A stretch of 64,000 bases of DNA from Pseudomonas psychrophila (GCF_001043005.1 NZ_JYKZ01000001.1:992001-1056000), one strand, 5' to 3'; counted from the first letter of the stretch, positions 54,335 through 63,468 are shown. Notes: a model not told the origin generated them from the letters alone. Numbers and translations are program-made.

Positions 54335-55827
54335 GTTAATACCTTGCGGGCAGCCGCCGAGTCGGTTGCTGCGCGCCATAAATACATCACTGAGTAGGCC
54401 CGCCACGGGCGCCAGCTTTCAGCCAGCGCCTGCAGCGCTTTGGTGCTAAGCGGGTCACCGCCTGGGTTGGCTTCGCGGCGCAGGATCAAGTCTGCTGCCG
54501 GGAACGCATCGGGGTGTTTGAGCACGCGCATGGCGATGTAGTGGGCGGTCCATTCGCCAATACCGGGCAGTTGCACCCAGCGGCTGATGAAGTGCTCTAA
54601 CGGTTGCTCCACGGCAAAATCGACCCGGCCATCGATCAACGCACCCGCAATCCCCTGGATCGTATTGATACGTGCCTGGGTAATGCCCATTTGCCCAAGA
54701 TCGGCGTCGACCAATTGCTCTGGCCCCGGAAACAGTCGATCCAGCCCCGAACCTGCGCCCGCCTCAATGGCAATCCCGTAGCGCTGCACGATTCGACTGG
54801 CAAGGGTTCGCGCAGCCGCCACGCTGACTTGCTGCCCCAGCACGGCCCTCACCGCGACTTCGAACCCGTCCCAGCCACCGGGCAATCGCAGGCCCGGATA
54901 CCGCTCGATAACCGGCGCCAGCAGCGGGCTGAGACTTAACGTGCGGGCGATGGCCAAAGGGTCGGCATCCAGATCGAACATCCGCCGAATTCGCGTGACT
55001 ACGCCCAGCATCTGGCTAGGCGCTACGTTGCGCAGCTCAAGCTGCAACGCATGCTGCTCCCCCGGCCAGGCGCTGACTCGCAGCCAACCCGGCGCGTGCG
55101 CCTTGCCAAAAATCCGCTGATAACTGTGCCCGTCGACTTGTTCGATACCGGGCAAGGCGCGAGTCTGCAAAAAACCCAGCAGGGCAGCAAAGTCATAAGG
55201 CGGGCGATAACCCAGGCGCAACACCAGGGCCTTGTCCGCACGCGCCTTCGGGCTGCGCCTGAAGGCCCTGGGCTCTGCATGATTGGCCTCGGCAAAGGCC
55301 GCATTAAAACGACGCAGACTGCCAAAGCCAGAAGCCATGGCCACTTCGGTGATCGACAGGTCGGTTTCGGTCAACAGTTGCTTGGCAAACAACAGGCGCT
55401 GAGTGGCATGCACCGCCATCGGTGGCGCCCCCAAGTGCTGGACAAACAAGCGACGCAATTGCCGGGCACCGATGTTCATGCGCTCGGCCAGCCCCTCCAG
55501 CGAATGATCCGCCAGATACCCCTCATTGATCAGCTTGAGCGCTCGCGCCACCAGATGCTCACCCTGCAGCCACAGTTGATTGCCCGGCGCCAGTTCCGGC
55601 CGACAGCGCAAACAGGGGCGAAAGCCCTGGGCTTGAGCCGCTGCGGCGCTGGGGTAATACACCACGTTTTGAGCTTTGGGCGCTCGCGCCGGACACACCG
55701 GGCGGCAGTAGATTCGAGTACTGATCACCGCGGTAAAAAACACCCCGTCAAAACGCGCATCGCGGCTCAAGCGAGCGATTTCGCAGGCGGCGATGCTGGG
55801 CGTGGACAGGCAGTTATCTGAGTTCAT
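54331..55827 (-). CDS. alkA: Ada-like methylphosphotriester/AraC/AlkA fusion protein (3-methyladenine glycosylase)
   Basis: A 498-aa three-part protein. Residues 1-90 are an Ada N-terminal zinc domain with the four cysteines (YCRPVC and PCLRC), one of which accepts methyl from phosphotriesters. Residues about 95-195 are an AraC-type helix-turn-helix pair (EGLAERMNIGARQLRRLF, SITEVAMASGFGSLRRFNAAF). Residues 200-498 are an AlkA glycosylase with the hairpin LPGIGEWTA and a catalytic Asp in PAADLIL. It should sense methylation, activate transcription and excise alkylated bases. The start 55827 (MNSDNC) is preferred over 55953. Coupled to ogt. Confidence 0.92.
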   Translation of the reverse strand: MNSDNCLSTPSIAACEIARLSRDARFDGVFFTAVISTRIYCRPVCPARAPKAQNVVYYPSAAAAQAQGFRPCLRCRPELAPGNQLWLQGEHLVARALKLINEGYLADHSLEGLAERMNIGARQLRRLFVQHLGAPPMAVHATQRLLFAKQLLTETDLSITEVAMASGFGSLRRFNAAFAEANHAEPRAFRRSPKARADKALVLRLGYRPPYDFAALLGFLQTRALPGIEQVDGHSYQRIFGKAHAPGWLRVSAWPGEQHALQLELRNVAPSQMLGVVTRIRRMFDLDADPLAIARTLSLSPLLAPVIERYPGLRLPGGWDGFEVAVRAVLGQQVSVAAARTLASRIVQRYGIAIEAGAGSGLDRLFPGPEQLVDADLGQMGITQARINTIQGIAGALIDGRVDFAVEQPLEHFISRWVQLPGIGEWTAHYIAMRVLKHPDAFPAADLILRREANPGGDPLSTKALQALAESWRPWRAYSVMYLWRAATDSAAARKVLT

Positions 55828-55894
55828 AAGCCGCACAATAGCACTGCCATTTTGCTGGTTCTCGCCATTTTCGGACGTCAATGTTGGCCGCCAG

Positions 55895-56824
55895 TCAAAC
55901 AGGCCTTGGACTGCGATTGCACAGCACAATCCCCGTAATGGCCAGCACGCCACCCAGCACCATCGCCAGGCTCAGACGCTCGCCGAGGACCAGCATTCCC
56001 AACACCACCGCCGATAACGGATTTAAGGCAATAAATGAACCTGACTGGGTAACGCCGATTTTTTGAATGCCATCGTAGTACCAGATATACGCCAGCGCCG
56101 AGCCCAAGACGCCGAGGTAAATCAGGCTCAGCCACTGTGTTTGCTGAATATGGGACAGCGCAGGCAGATTCAAATCGCCCTGAACGATGGCGGCAATAAA
56201 CAGCATCAATGTGCCTGCCATTACCGAGTAAGCCACGGTGTGCAGCGGGCCTATCTCCCTGACCAGTCGGCGGGCAAACACGCTGTAGATCACCCAACTC
56301 ATCACGCAGCCCAGAATCAGCACATCACCGCGCCAGGCACCCGACACCGAGGCAATGGAACCCGTGCCCTTGCTGATAATCACGGTGCTGGCGCCCGCAA
56401 TACACAACACGATACCCGCCAGATTGACCGGGCGCAGCCGTTCGCGGCTGATTGCAAAAGCGGTCAACGCAATCAGTGCCGGGTTGAGCGCCACGATCAG
56501 CGAAGCCCGCGATGAGCTGATGAAGTGCAGCCCGTAAAAAAAGAACAGGTTGTAGGCAAACACCCCAAAAAAACCGAGAGCCGCCAGGTGCAGACACTGG
56601 CCTGCACTCAGCGATATTTTCAAATTGCGCTTTAGACCAAGCATCAGCACCAGGGTCAAACTCGCCAGTAAAAATCTCAGACAAGCGCTCAATAGAGGTG
56701 CCATATCCACCGCGAGATAGCGCCCCGCGACGAACGTTCCGCCCCATAAACACGAAACCATAACCAGCTTGGCGTAGACCGCGTTTTTCGATGAGAACCA
56801 AGTCTGTACATACGTTGTGTGCAT
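55895..56824 (-). CDS. EamA-family drug/metabolite transporter
   Basis: A 309-aa inner-membrane protein with about ten membrane segments in two EamA repeats (LVMVSCLWGGTFVAGRYLAVD near the N-terminus; GDVLILGCVMSWVIYSVFARRLVRE opening the second). Such DMT proteins export amino acids or metabolites; the substrate cannot be predicted. It is divergent from a LysR regulator with an 89-bp shared promoter region, so the regulator probably controls it. Confidence 0.92.
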   Translation of the reverse strand: MHTTYVQTWFSSKNAVYAKLVMVSCLWGGTFVAGRYLAVDMAPLLSACLRFLLASLTLVLMLGLKRNLKISLSAGQCLHLAALGFFGVFAYNLFFFYGLHFISSSRASLIVALNPALIALTAFAISRERLRPVNLAGIVLCIAGASTVIISKGTGSIASVSGAWRGDVLILGCVMSWVIYSVFARRLVREIGPLHTVAYSVMAGTLMLFIAAIVQGDLNLPALSHIQQTQWLSLIYLGVLGSALAYIWYYDGIQKIGVTQSGSFIALNPLSAVVLGMLVLGERLSLAMVLGGVLAITGIVLCNRSPRPV

Positions 56825-56870
56825 GGCGATGAGCGTCTGCGTGAGGGGGAGGGCCTATACTCCGATAGAT

Positions 56871-56902
56871 ATGAACTCATAAGGAAATGAGCAAAAGCTC
56901 AT
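56871..56902. promoter_or_regulatory. Candidate LysR operator between the EamA and LysR genes
   Basis: Two short palindromes, ATGAACTCAT at 56871-56880 and ATGAGCAAAAGCTCAT at 56887-56902, share half-sites and lie in the divergent promoter region. This is the usual place for LysR autoregulatory binding. Confidence 0.5.
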
Positions 56903-56913
56903 GAGGCAACTTG

Positions 56914-57807
56914 ATGACGTTTACCCAACTTGAAATTTTTGCCCGCGTGGCCGAACTGCGTGGTTTCACCTTGGCCGCCACGCGCCTGGGCATCAGCCAG
57001 TCAGCGGTGTCCCACGCGCTCAAGGCACTGGAACAGGAAATGGGAGTTGAGCTGATTCACCGCCATCAAGCGGGCGTTGAACTGACCGATATCGGCGCGC
57101 AACTGCTGTCACGGGCTCACGAAATGCTGGGGCTATGCGAAACCATGTATCAGGAAGCCGCCGATGCCCGGGGGATGAAGCGCGGAACACTGCGGATCGG
57201 TTCGTTTGGACCTTCTGCATCGATGAAGTTGCTGCCCGGGATCCTCAAGCACTTTCGCCAGACCTACCCGGGGATTGAAGTACGCATCGACGAAGGGACA
57301 GACCAGGAGGTCATCAGCTGGATTCAGGAGCGTCGAGTGGATGTGGGGTTCGTGGTTCTGCCCGAAGACAAATTCGACACAACTGTACTCTGCGAGGATC
57401 AAATGGTGGCGCTGTTGCCTGCCAATCACCCGTTGACCACGCAACAAAGTGTGACCCTGGCGACCCTCTGCGAAGGCCCCTTCATCATGACCGAGGCCGG
57501 TTCCGGACCGTTGTTGCAACGGCTGTTTTCAGCACAAAAACAGATGCCCAACGTGCTGCATCGCAGCGCCCAGTTGATCAGCACGCTGGCCATGGTCGAG
57601 ATGGGTTACGGGGTCAGTATTCTGGCGGAACAAGCACTGCCCGAGCGTGGTTTATTACACGCAGACAGCTATGTAAAAAAACCGCTGGACCCGCCCGTGA
57701 CACGCAGCGTCGGGTTGGCGGTGCTGGATGAACGTCAGGCGTCCCCTGCTACCAAAGCCTTTATTCGCATTGCTGCTGGTTTGCATCAAAAGCGCCAAGC
57801 ACTGTAG
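56914..57807 (+). CDS. LysR family transcriptional regulator
   Basis: A 297-aa regulator. Residues 1-60 are the winged helix-turn-helix (MTFTQLEIFARVAELRGFTLAATRLGISQSAVSHALKALE in two parts), followed by a linker helix and a two-lobe effector domain (LRIGSFGPSASMKLLPGIL, RRVDVGFVVLPEDKFDTTVL, MVEMGYGVSIL). The effector is unknown. ATG 56914 follows GAGG by 7 nt; a TTG one codon upstream is less likely. Divergent from the EamA transporter, its probable target. Confidence 0.93.
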   Translation: MTFTQLEIFARVAELRGFTLAATRLGISQSAVSHALKALEQEMGVELIHRHQAGVELTDIGAQLLSRAHEMLGLCETMYQEAADARGMKRGTLRIGSFGPSASMKLLPGILKHFRQTYPGIEVRIDEGTDQEVISWIQERRVDVGFVVLPEDKFDTTVLCEDQMVALLPANHPLTTQQSVTLATLCEGPFIMTEAGSGPLLQRLFSAQKQMPNVLHRSAQLISTLAMVEMGYGVSILAEQALPERGLLHADSYVKKPLDPPVTRSVGLAVLDERQASPATKAFIRIAAGLHQKRQAL

Positions 57808-57875
57808 CCGCTGACCGGGCTAAACCTGCGGTGTCCGTCAAATGGGCACCGCAGGGAGCGCTACCACAACCCTGG

Positions 57876-58283
57876 TTATTGACACGCACCGCTGGCCAGG
57901 CAAGTGCCGTTTTGAGTCCAGGTCAGGGTGGCGCCTGAACCGCTCAATGTCGGAACCAATACGCTGACCCAGCCGCCGGCAGCTTGAGTGCCGGCCATGG
58001 TAATCACGCCATCTATCACCGTCATGCCCGCAGCCAGGTTGTCAGTGGCTTCGGCCGGAGCCGGGATGCCATTAGTGCCTGCATCGCACACCGCCAAGTC
58101 GTTGCTCTTGCTGAAACACAGGGCAACGGCTGTCTTGTAGGTGTTGCTGATTGCATTCACTTCGGCAAAACGGGTCTTCATGACGTGATCGTTGTAAGCC
58201 GGGAATGCAAACGAAGCGATCAGCCCAATAATCGCAACAACGATCATCAGTTCGATCAGGGTGAAGCCTTTTTGTTGTTTCAC
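57876..58283 (-). CDS. pilA: Type IV major pilin PilA
   Basis: A 135-aa type IVa prepilin with a short leader cleaved by PilD (MKQQKG, then FTLIELMIVVAIIGLIASFAFPAY). Glu5 of the mature protein is present. The C-terminus holds NGTCLASGAC, so a disulfide-bounded region is likely, and a second cysteine pair (CFSKSNDLAVC) lies in the middle. The start is GTG 58283 with GGAGA 6 nt upstream; the frame back to 58400 has no matching leader. It is divergent from pilC, as from pilB in P. aeruginosa. Confidence 0.94.
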   Translation of the reverse strand: MKQQKGFTLIELMIVVAIIGLIASFAFPAYNDHVMKTRFAEVNAISNTYKTAVALCFSKSNDLAVCDAGTNGIPAPAEATDNLAAGMTVIDGVITMAGTQAAGGWVSVLVPTLSGSGATLTWTQNGTCLASGACQ

Positions 58284-58495
58284 GCGGAGTCTCCGAAGAA
58301 GGGGCGCTGATAAGCGCCGTAGCAGTGCTGTGCAGCCAAAAAAGTGCGCACAGGCTATCAAGGTTAGTGGGCCGATGCTCCACAACTGCATCACTGACAC
58401 CTTTGGACACGCTCAACCGATCGGCCCCAGGCTCGACGCATCTAGTCTTTGGACTCACAACACAGCAGGACGCTCAGCGTTCCAGGGATGGATGC
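58284..58495. promoter_or_regulatory. pilA-pilC divergent region (pilB absent)
   Basis: A 212-bp gap where P. aeruginosa has pilB. No trace of an ATPase gene (Walker motifs, Asp/His boxes) is seen. A clear sigma-54 (GG-N10-GC) promoter for pilA could not be found by eye. Confidence 0.5.
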
Positions 58496-59713
58496 ATGGC
58501 AATACAGGCCATTAAAAACAGGCTCTACCAATGGGAGGGCTCTGACCTGAAGGGGGCTCATATCAGCGGACAGATAACCGCTGACAGCCACGCCATGATC
58601 CGGGTCCAACTCGGTCGCCAAGGTATTACCGTTAGTAAAATCCGGCGTCAGGCAAACAGTGAACCCCCCACAGGAAAGCCCATCACCGCGCTGGACATCA
58701 CCCTGTTCACTCGCCAGTTGGCCACGCTGATCAGCGCTGGCATCCCGCTGCTTCAAGCCCTGGAGGTTATTGCCAACGGTTTTGAACAACGGGCAATGCG
58801 CCAACAGGTAATCGAGCTTAAACAGCAGATCAGCGCAGGTATCAGCCTGACAGCCGCGCTGCGCAAAAAGCCGGCACATTTTGACTCGCTGTTTTGCAGC
58901 CTGGTTGAAGCAGGCGAGCAAGCCGGTGCCCTGGACGTGTTGCTGCGTCGAGTGGCCACCTACAAGGAGAAAACAGAAGCGCTTAAAAAGAAAATCAAAA
59001 AAGCCATGACCTACCCCATCGCGGTACTGCTGGTGGCGCTGGTGGTATGCAGCATTTTGTTGATCGAAGTGGTCCCGCAATTTCAGGGGGTGTTCCGCTC
59101 ATTCGACGCACAACTTCCCGCATTCACCTTATGGGTGATCGCCCTCTCGCAAGGGCTGCAAACCTACGGTCTGTGGCTGCTGGGAATACTTGGCGCCACC
59201 CTTGCCGGCTTGCGTCATCGCTATAAACATTCCAGCGCACTGCGCCAACGGGTTGATGGATGGCTTTTAAAACTGCCCGTCATCGGCAATCTGCTTCACA
59301 TGTCCGCCATGGCCCGGTTTTCCCGAACGCTGTCGACCACCCTGACTGCCGGCGTGCCATTGCTTGAAGCGCTGAATTCGGTGGCCAGCGCCACGGGCAA
59401 TAGCGTGTACAAAGAAGCCGTGCTGCGCCTCAAGCAACAGGTCGCGACAGGCAGCCAGATCCATTTAGCCATGAGCGTTGCGGGTATATTTCCGGGCATG
59501 GCTATCCAGATGACCGCCATTGGCGAAGAATCCGGCACACTGGACAGCATGCTTGACCACGTAGCCGCCTATTATGAAGGCGAGGTCGACACCCTGGTCG
59601 ATAACCTGACAACGTTGATGGAGCCAGTCATCATGGTGGTACTTGGAGTCATGGTTGGCGGGTTGGTCATCGCCATGTACCTGCCCATTTTCAACCTGGG
59701 TCGAGTGATCTGA
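58496..59713 (+). CDS. pilC: Type IV pilus inner-membrane platform protein PilC
   Basis: A 405-aa GspF/PilC-family protein with two repeated cytoplasmic domains (LDITLFTRQLATLISAGIPLLQALEVIA; MARFSRTLSTTLTAGVPLLEALNSVA) and three membrane segments. It anchors the assembly ATPase to the pilus base. ATG 58496 follows AGGGATGG; the longer frame to 58325 covers the intergenic region. It is followed 2 bp later by pilD. No PilB partner is encoded here. Confidence 0.95.
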   Translation: MAIQAIKNRLYQWEGSDLKGAHISGQITADSHAMIRVQLGRQGITVSKIRRQANSEPPTGKPITALDITLFTRQLATLISAGIPLLQALEVIANGFEQRAMRQQVIELKQQISAGISLTAALRKKPAHFDSLFCSLVEAGEQAGALDVLLRRVATYKEKTEALKKKIKKAMTYPIAVLLVALVVCSILLIEVVPQFQGVFRSFDAQLPAFTLWVIALSQGLQTYGLWLLGILGATLAGLRHRYKHSSALRQRVDGWLLKLPVIGNLLHMSAMARFSRTLSTTLTAGVPLLEALNSVASATGNSVYKEAVLRLKQQVATGSQIHLAMSVAGIFPGMAIQMTAIGEESGTLDSMLDHVAAYYEGEVDTLVDNLTTLMEPVIMVVLGVMVGGLVIAMYLPIFNLGRVI

Positions 59714-59715
59714 GC

Positions 59716-60576
59716 ATGAATGATTTTTTGAGCACTCACCCCGATGCGTTCATCGTCTGCGGGCTGATCCTCGGGTTATTGGTGGGCAGTTTTATCAATG
59801 TGCTGGTGTGGCGTCTGCCAATAATGCTCGCACAAGACTGGCAGTCCCAAGCCTGCGAACTGCTGGATCTGCCCGCGCCCACCCAGGGCCCTGTGTATAA
59901 CTTGATGCAGCCCCGCTCGCATTGCCCCGCATGCCAGCATTCACTGCGCGCCTGGGAGAACATTCCATTACTCAGCTACCTGTTTTTGCGCGGTAAATGC
60001 TCGCACTGCAAAACATCTATCAGTGTGCGCTATCCACTGACTGAAGTGGCTTGCGCAGCCCTGTCGGCGGTTGTTGCCTGGCATTTCGGTTTTGGCCTGC
60101 AAGCGGGGTGCATGCTCCTTCTGACGTGGGGGCTACTTGCCATTTGCCTGATTGATATCGAACATCAACTCGTGCCCGATTCTCTGGTGTTCCCCCTGCT
60201 CTGGCTGGGGTTGTTGCTGAACAGTTTCTCCACGTTCACGACTCTGGAGCAGGCCGTGTGGGGCGCGGCACTGGGCTATGCAAGCCTGTGGTCGGTGTTC
60301 TGGATATTCAAGCTGATCACTGGCAAAGACGGCATGGGCTATGGCGACTTCAAGTTACTGGCCATGCTGGGCGCCTGGGGCGGATTTACAGTGCTGCCAT
60401 TGACCATCCTGCTGTCTTCGTTGCTGGGTGCGCTGGTGGGGGTGGGCCTTTTGGCCATGCGCCGAGCCAATACCTCGACCCCCATCCCGTTTGCGCCGTA
60501 TCTGGCAATTGCCGGCTGGATTGCATTGCTCTGGGGTGGTCAAATAACCGGCCTCTACTGGCAGATTTCGGTTTGA
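59716..60576 (+). CDS. pilD: Prepilin peptidase / N-methyltransferase PilD
   Basis: A 286-aa inner-membrane aspartic protease cutting and methylating type IV pilins and type II secretion pseudopilins. The cytoplasmic zinc loop has Cys70, Cys73, Cys95 and Cys98. The catalytic aspartates are Asp147 (LIDIEHQ) and Asp211 (GMGYGDFK). About seven to eight membrane segments are visible. All key residues are present. It lies between pilC and coaE in one plus-strand run. Confidence 0.96.
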   Translation: MNDFLSTHPDAFIVCGLILGLLVGSFINVLVWRLPIMLAQDWQSQACELLDLPAPTQGPVYNLMQPRSHCPACQHSLRAWENIPLLSYLFLRGKCSHCKTSISVRYPLTEVACAALSAVVAWHFGFGLQAGCMLLLTWGLLAICLIDIEHQLVPDSLVFPLLWLGLLLNSFSTFTTLEQAVWGAALGYASLWSVFWIFKLITGKDGMGYGDFKLLAMLGAWGGFTVLPLTILLSSLLGALVGVGLLAMRRANTSTPIPFAPYLAIAGWIALLWGGQITGLYWQISV

Positions 60577-60577
60577 C

Positions 60578-61201
60578 ATGATGACTCCACCTTCCAAACC
60601 CTGGATTCTCGGGCTAACCGGCGGTATCGGCAGCGGCAAAAGTGCTGCGGCTGAACATTTTGCCGCGCTGGGCGTACACGTGGTGGACGCCGATCATGCT
60701 GCCCGCTGGGTCGTCGAACCGGGGCGCCCGGCGCTGGTCAAAATTGCGGAGCATTTTGGCGAGCAGGTGCTGCAAGCGGATGGGCAGCTCAATCGCGGCG
60801 CGTTGCGCACCCTCATTTTTACCGACCCCGAGCAACGTCGCTGGCTTGAGGCGCTGCTACATCCGCTGATTCGTGAAGAGATCGCCAACAACCTGGCGCA
60901 GGCACAATCGCCCTACGCCATTTTGGTCTCGCCGCTGCTCATCGAGTCAGGGCAATACACGACAACCCAGCGCGTGCTGGTGATCGATGCGCCGCAAGCC
61001 GTACAGATTCAACGCACGCTACTGCGCGACAACACCACCGAGCAGCAGGTGCAGGCCATTCTCAAGGCTCAGGCCAGTCGCGAAGATCGCCTTCGCCACG
61101 CTGACGATGTGCTGGTCAATGACAACGATCTGAAGGCGTTGCAGACTGAGGTCGAACGCCTGCATAACTTTTATTTAACTTTGCGTGGAGGCCAACCATG
61201 A
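60578..61201 (+). CDS. coaE: Dephospho-CoA kinase
   Basis: A 207-aa kinase catalysing the last step of coenzyme A synthesis. The P-loop is [11 protein letters not shown] (residues 10-20), followed by [12 protein letters not shown], and the lid-type region has [14 protein letters not shown] and [17 protein letters not shown]. It overlaps yacG by 4 bp (ATGA) and starts 1 bp after the pilD stop codon, giving a tight operon. Confidence 0.96.
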   Translation: MMTPPSKPWILGLTGGIGSGKSAAAEHFAALGVHVVDADHAARWVVEPGRPALVKIAEHFGEQVLQADGQLNRGALRTLIFTDPEQRRWLEALLHPLIREEIANNLAQAQSPYAILVSPLLIESGQYTTTQRVLVIDAPQAVQIQRTLLRDNTTEQQVQAILKAQASREDRLRHADDVLVNDNDLKALQTEVERLHNFYLTLRGGQP

Positions 61202-61401
61202 CTAAACCTATGACCATCGACTGCCCGACGTGTGGCACAGCCGTGCAATGGGATACCACCAACGCTTTCCGCCCCTTTTGCTCGGACCGCTGCAAGCTGA
61301 TTGACCTGGGAGCCTGGGCATCCGAAGAACACAAGATTCCGGTGAGCCCGGATGCTGAAGATGATCTGTTTTCAGAGGACCTGAGCGAACGCCTGCACTA
61401 A
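61198..61401 (+). CDS. yacG: DNA gyrase inhibitor YacG
   Basis: A 67-aa zinc-finger protein with the Cys pattern CPTCG and later CSDRCK, four ligands in all, and the family sequence [15 protein letters not shown]. YacG of E. coli binds GyrB and blocks DNA binding. The acidic tail ([14 protein letters not shown]) is typical. Its ATG overlaps the coaE stop, so it is coupled. Confidence 0.95.
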   Translation: MTKPMTIDCPTCGTAVQWDTTNAFRPFCSDRCKLIDLGAWASEEHKIPVSPDAEDDLFSEDLSERLH

Positions 61402-61405
61402 AAAC

Positions 61406-61492
61406 GTGGGAGCGGGCTTGCTCGCGATTCAGGCAACTCGGCCTGACAGGTAAACCTCAGCGATACCATCGCGGGCAAGCCCGGCTCCCACA
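61406..61492. repeat. REP inverted pair (locus 11)
   Basis: Facing arms GTGGGAGCGGGCTTGCTCGC and GCGGGCAAGCCCGGCTCCCAC between the convergent yacG and ECF-type permease genes. Confidence 0.9.
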
Positions 61493-61503
61493 GGCAAGGC
61501 CAT

Positions 61504-62190
61504 TTATTCGGGGCCATCATCCTTCCCCGGCGCCGCCAGGTAGCGGGTGCGGTTGAAGGTCTCAAGCCATTCAGGGCAGAACACCACCAGTGCCGTGACC
61601 AGCATCCCGTTGATAAACGCCTCGGGGAAGATGATCAGCCACAGATAACCAATAAAATCTTCCAGCCATTGCGGCATGACGAACAGCCCGTCCAGCAACA
61701 AGACCCCAAGCACCGCCAATACACAGAGCAACGCCGCCAGGGCGGCTGCGAAAAAGCCTGAGCAAAAAATATACACAAAGGGATTGTTGGGTTGCGCTCG
61801 CTCGACCATGCGCGCGCAGAACTCAGTCACGGCAACCGGCAATAGAATCAGCAACACCCCATTGACGCCCATTGCCGCCAGATCTTGACGGCCCAGCAAC
61901 ACCAGCCCGACTTGCGCGATCAATGCTCCTACAATCGCCAGCGGCCAGTCGAGCAGCAACGTGACCACCGTCAGGCCAATAAAGTGATAAGACACGCCCC
62001 CCTCAAAGTCTCGTCGTACCAGCCATAGCAAAAACAGCGAAAAGACCGTGCCAAACAACAGGTGCTGACGCCGCGCATCGGCAAACAGCTCAACCCAGGG
62101 TGTTCGCCAGATAGCCCACAACACAACGGGCACAAAGACCAGCCAGCCGATTACCAATGTGTGTATGGATAACACCTGCGCACTGATCAT
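61504..62190 (-). CDS. Energy-coupling factor ABC transporter permease (CbiM-like)
   Basis: A 228-aa membrane protein with six to seven membrane segments, matching the energy-coupling factor permease family that resembles CbiM (e.g. HLLFGTVFSLFLLWLVRRDF, LAAMGVNGVLLILLPVAVTEF, FIGYLWLIIFPEAFINGMLVTALV). CbiM types take up nickel or cobalt, but the N-terminal His motif of CbiM (MHIxxG) is not seen here, so the substrate is uncertain. No ATPase partner is nearby; it stands alone. Confidence 0.8.
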   Translation of the reverse strand: MISAQVLSIHTLVIGWLVFVPVVLWAIWRTPWVELFADARRQHLLFGTVFSLFLLWLVRRDFEGGVSYHFIGLTVVTLLLDWPLAIVGALIAQVGLVLLGRQDLAAMGVNGVLLILLPVAVTEFCARMVERAQPNNPFVYIFCSGFFAAALAALLCVLAVLGVLLLDGLFVMPQWLEDFIGYLWLIIFPEAFINGMLVTALVVFCPEWLETFNRTRYLAAPGKDDGPE

Positions 62191-62314
62191 GCCGCCAACC
62201 CAGCCTTGTTAATGCACACCGCTCAACCCTCCGTGCCTGATGCTTGTGTACGTGATGCGCATGAGTCTACACCCGGACTTTCAGTAACACCTGTTTCAAG
62301 GCTAAGCTGCGTCC

Positions 62315-62944
62315 ATGGACGACTCAGATTATTTACGCTTGCTCACCATCCAGGCCGAGCAAGCCAATGCCTTTTTATCCAATGCCCGCAAATGGGAGCG
62401 TGAGCGTTGGGTTTGCCAGCGCCTGCTGCAAGGCTTGAACATTCCCTATCACAACGAAGACTTCATCCAGGCAAGCCAGGAGCCACCCGACGTGCTGTTT
62501 GGCGATGCGCGCTTTGAAGTGTTTTTTGTGCTCGATGAGGGCAGGCGTCTGAACGACGAATGGCGTGAAGAGCTTCAGCGTCGACGCAGTGCTTACTCCT
62601 TGAGCCAGTTGGTACGACGCGAGGCGCGACCCAAGCGGATTCCGGCGACCAAACTATTGCAGCGCCTGGGCCCTACCCTGCATAAAAAAGCCAAGAACTA
62701 CCAAGAGCGCGATATCGACTTGGGGCAGTTGGACATCATTGCGTTTTCCAGTCTCAAGCGCGAAGTACTCGACCTCAACAGCCACTTTCCGCCACCGACG
62801 GAATATTTGCGCCAGGGCTGGCGCTCGCTGTCACTGGTGGGACCGACCTTTGCCCGCGTATTGTTTGCCCAACCGGATGCGCCGGACTTTCTACGCAACA
62901 ACCTGGGGCGCAGCATTATTTTCGATGTCGGTATCAGCCTGTGA
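62315..62944 (+). CDS. DUF1780 family protein
   Basis: A 209-aa soluble protein of the Pseudomonas DUF1780 family (PA4535 type). Members adopt a nuclease-like fold, and the segment PPDVLFGDARFEVFFVLDEGRR could hold an Asp/Glu pair of a PD-(D/E)xK-like site; this is inference. Basic patches (RRREARPKRIP) would suit nucleic-acid binding. It is followed by the MOSC gene with a GTGA overlap. Confidence 0.8.
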   Translation: MDDSDYLRLLTIQAEQANAFLSNARKWERERWVCQRLLQGLNIPYHNEDFIQASQEPPDVLFGDARFEVFFVLDEGRRLNDEWREELQRRRSAYSLSQLVRREARPKRIPATKLLQRLGPTLHKKAKNYQERDIDLGQLDIIAFSSLKREVLDLNSHFPPPTEYLRQGWRSLSLVGPTFARVLFAQPDAPDFLRNNLGRSIIFDVGISL

Positions 62945-63468
62945 GCCCACTGCATGAACTGATTGCCGAGGTCCCGCAAACCGGTCGTGTGTGCTGGATT
63001 GGCGTGCGCCCCGAGTCACGCGCCGACATGCTTGAACTCGACGCCGTAGAAGCTCGCCGCGAAGCCGGACTGACGGGCGATCATGCACGACCAGGCGCCC
63101 GCAACGCCCGACAAGTGACGCTGATTCAATGGGAGCACCTGGCCGTCATCAACTCACTGCTGGGGCGCTCCGAGGATCAGCCGGTAGTGGCCCAGGATTT
63201 ACGACGCAATCTGGTTATTCGCGGGATCAACCTGTTCAGCCTCAAGGGCCGACGTTTCAGGATTGGCCAGGCCATTTTTGAAACCACAGGCTGGTGCCAG
63301 CCTTGTGCACGACTGGAACAGCGCCTGGGTCGGGGCACATTCCAGGCAGTACGAGGCCACGGAGGCATCACGGCCCGGGTAATCGAAAGCGGGATCATTC
63401 GTCTAGACGACGAACTGCGGGTCGAGCCATTGGGGTCTGACGGCTATGCTTCTTTTAATCCCGGTTGA
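62941..63468 (+). CDS. MOSC domain-containing protein
   Basis: A 175-aa protein with the MOSC fold, which in molybdenum-cofactor sulfurases and YiiM/MARC proteins carries sulfur or Moco. The expected conserved Cys lies in TTGWCQPCARLEQRLG. Other family blocks are RNLVIRGINLFSLKGRRFRIG and HGGITARVIESG. The start is GTG 62941 overlapping the DUF1780 stop (GTGA), indicating coupled translation. Confidence 0.9.
   Translation: MSPLHELIAEVPQTGRVCWIGVRPESRADMLELDAVEARREAGLTGDHARPGARNARQVTLIQWEHLAVINSLLGRSEDQPVVAQDLRRNLVIRGINLFSLKGRRFRIGQAIFETTGWCQPCARLEQRLGRGTFQAVRGHGGITARVIESGIIRLDDELRVEPLGSDGYASFNPG

Noticed and set aside
58284..58495. A remnant of pilB between pilA and pilC
   Set aside because: The gap is only 212 bp and no Walker, Asp-box or His-box fragment is seen in any frame.
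2666..61492. Interspersed repeats as a CRISPR array or transposons
   Set aside because: Units are isolated palindromic REP elements with no regular spacers, cas genes, transposase or target duplications.
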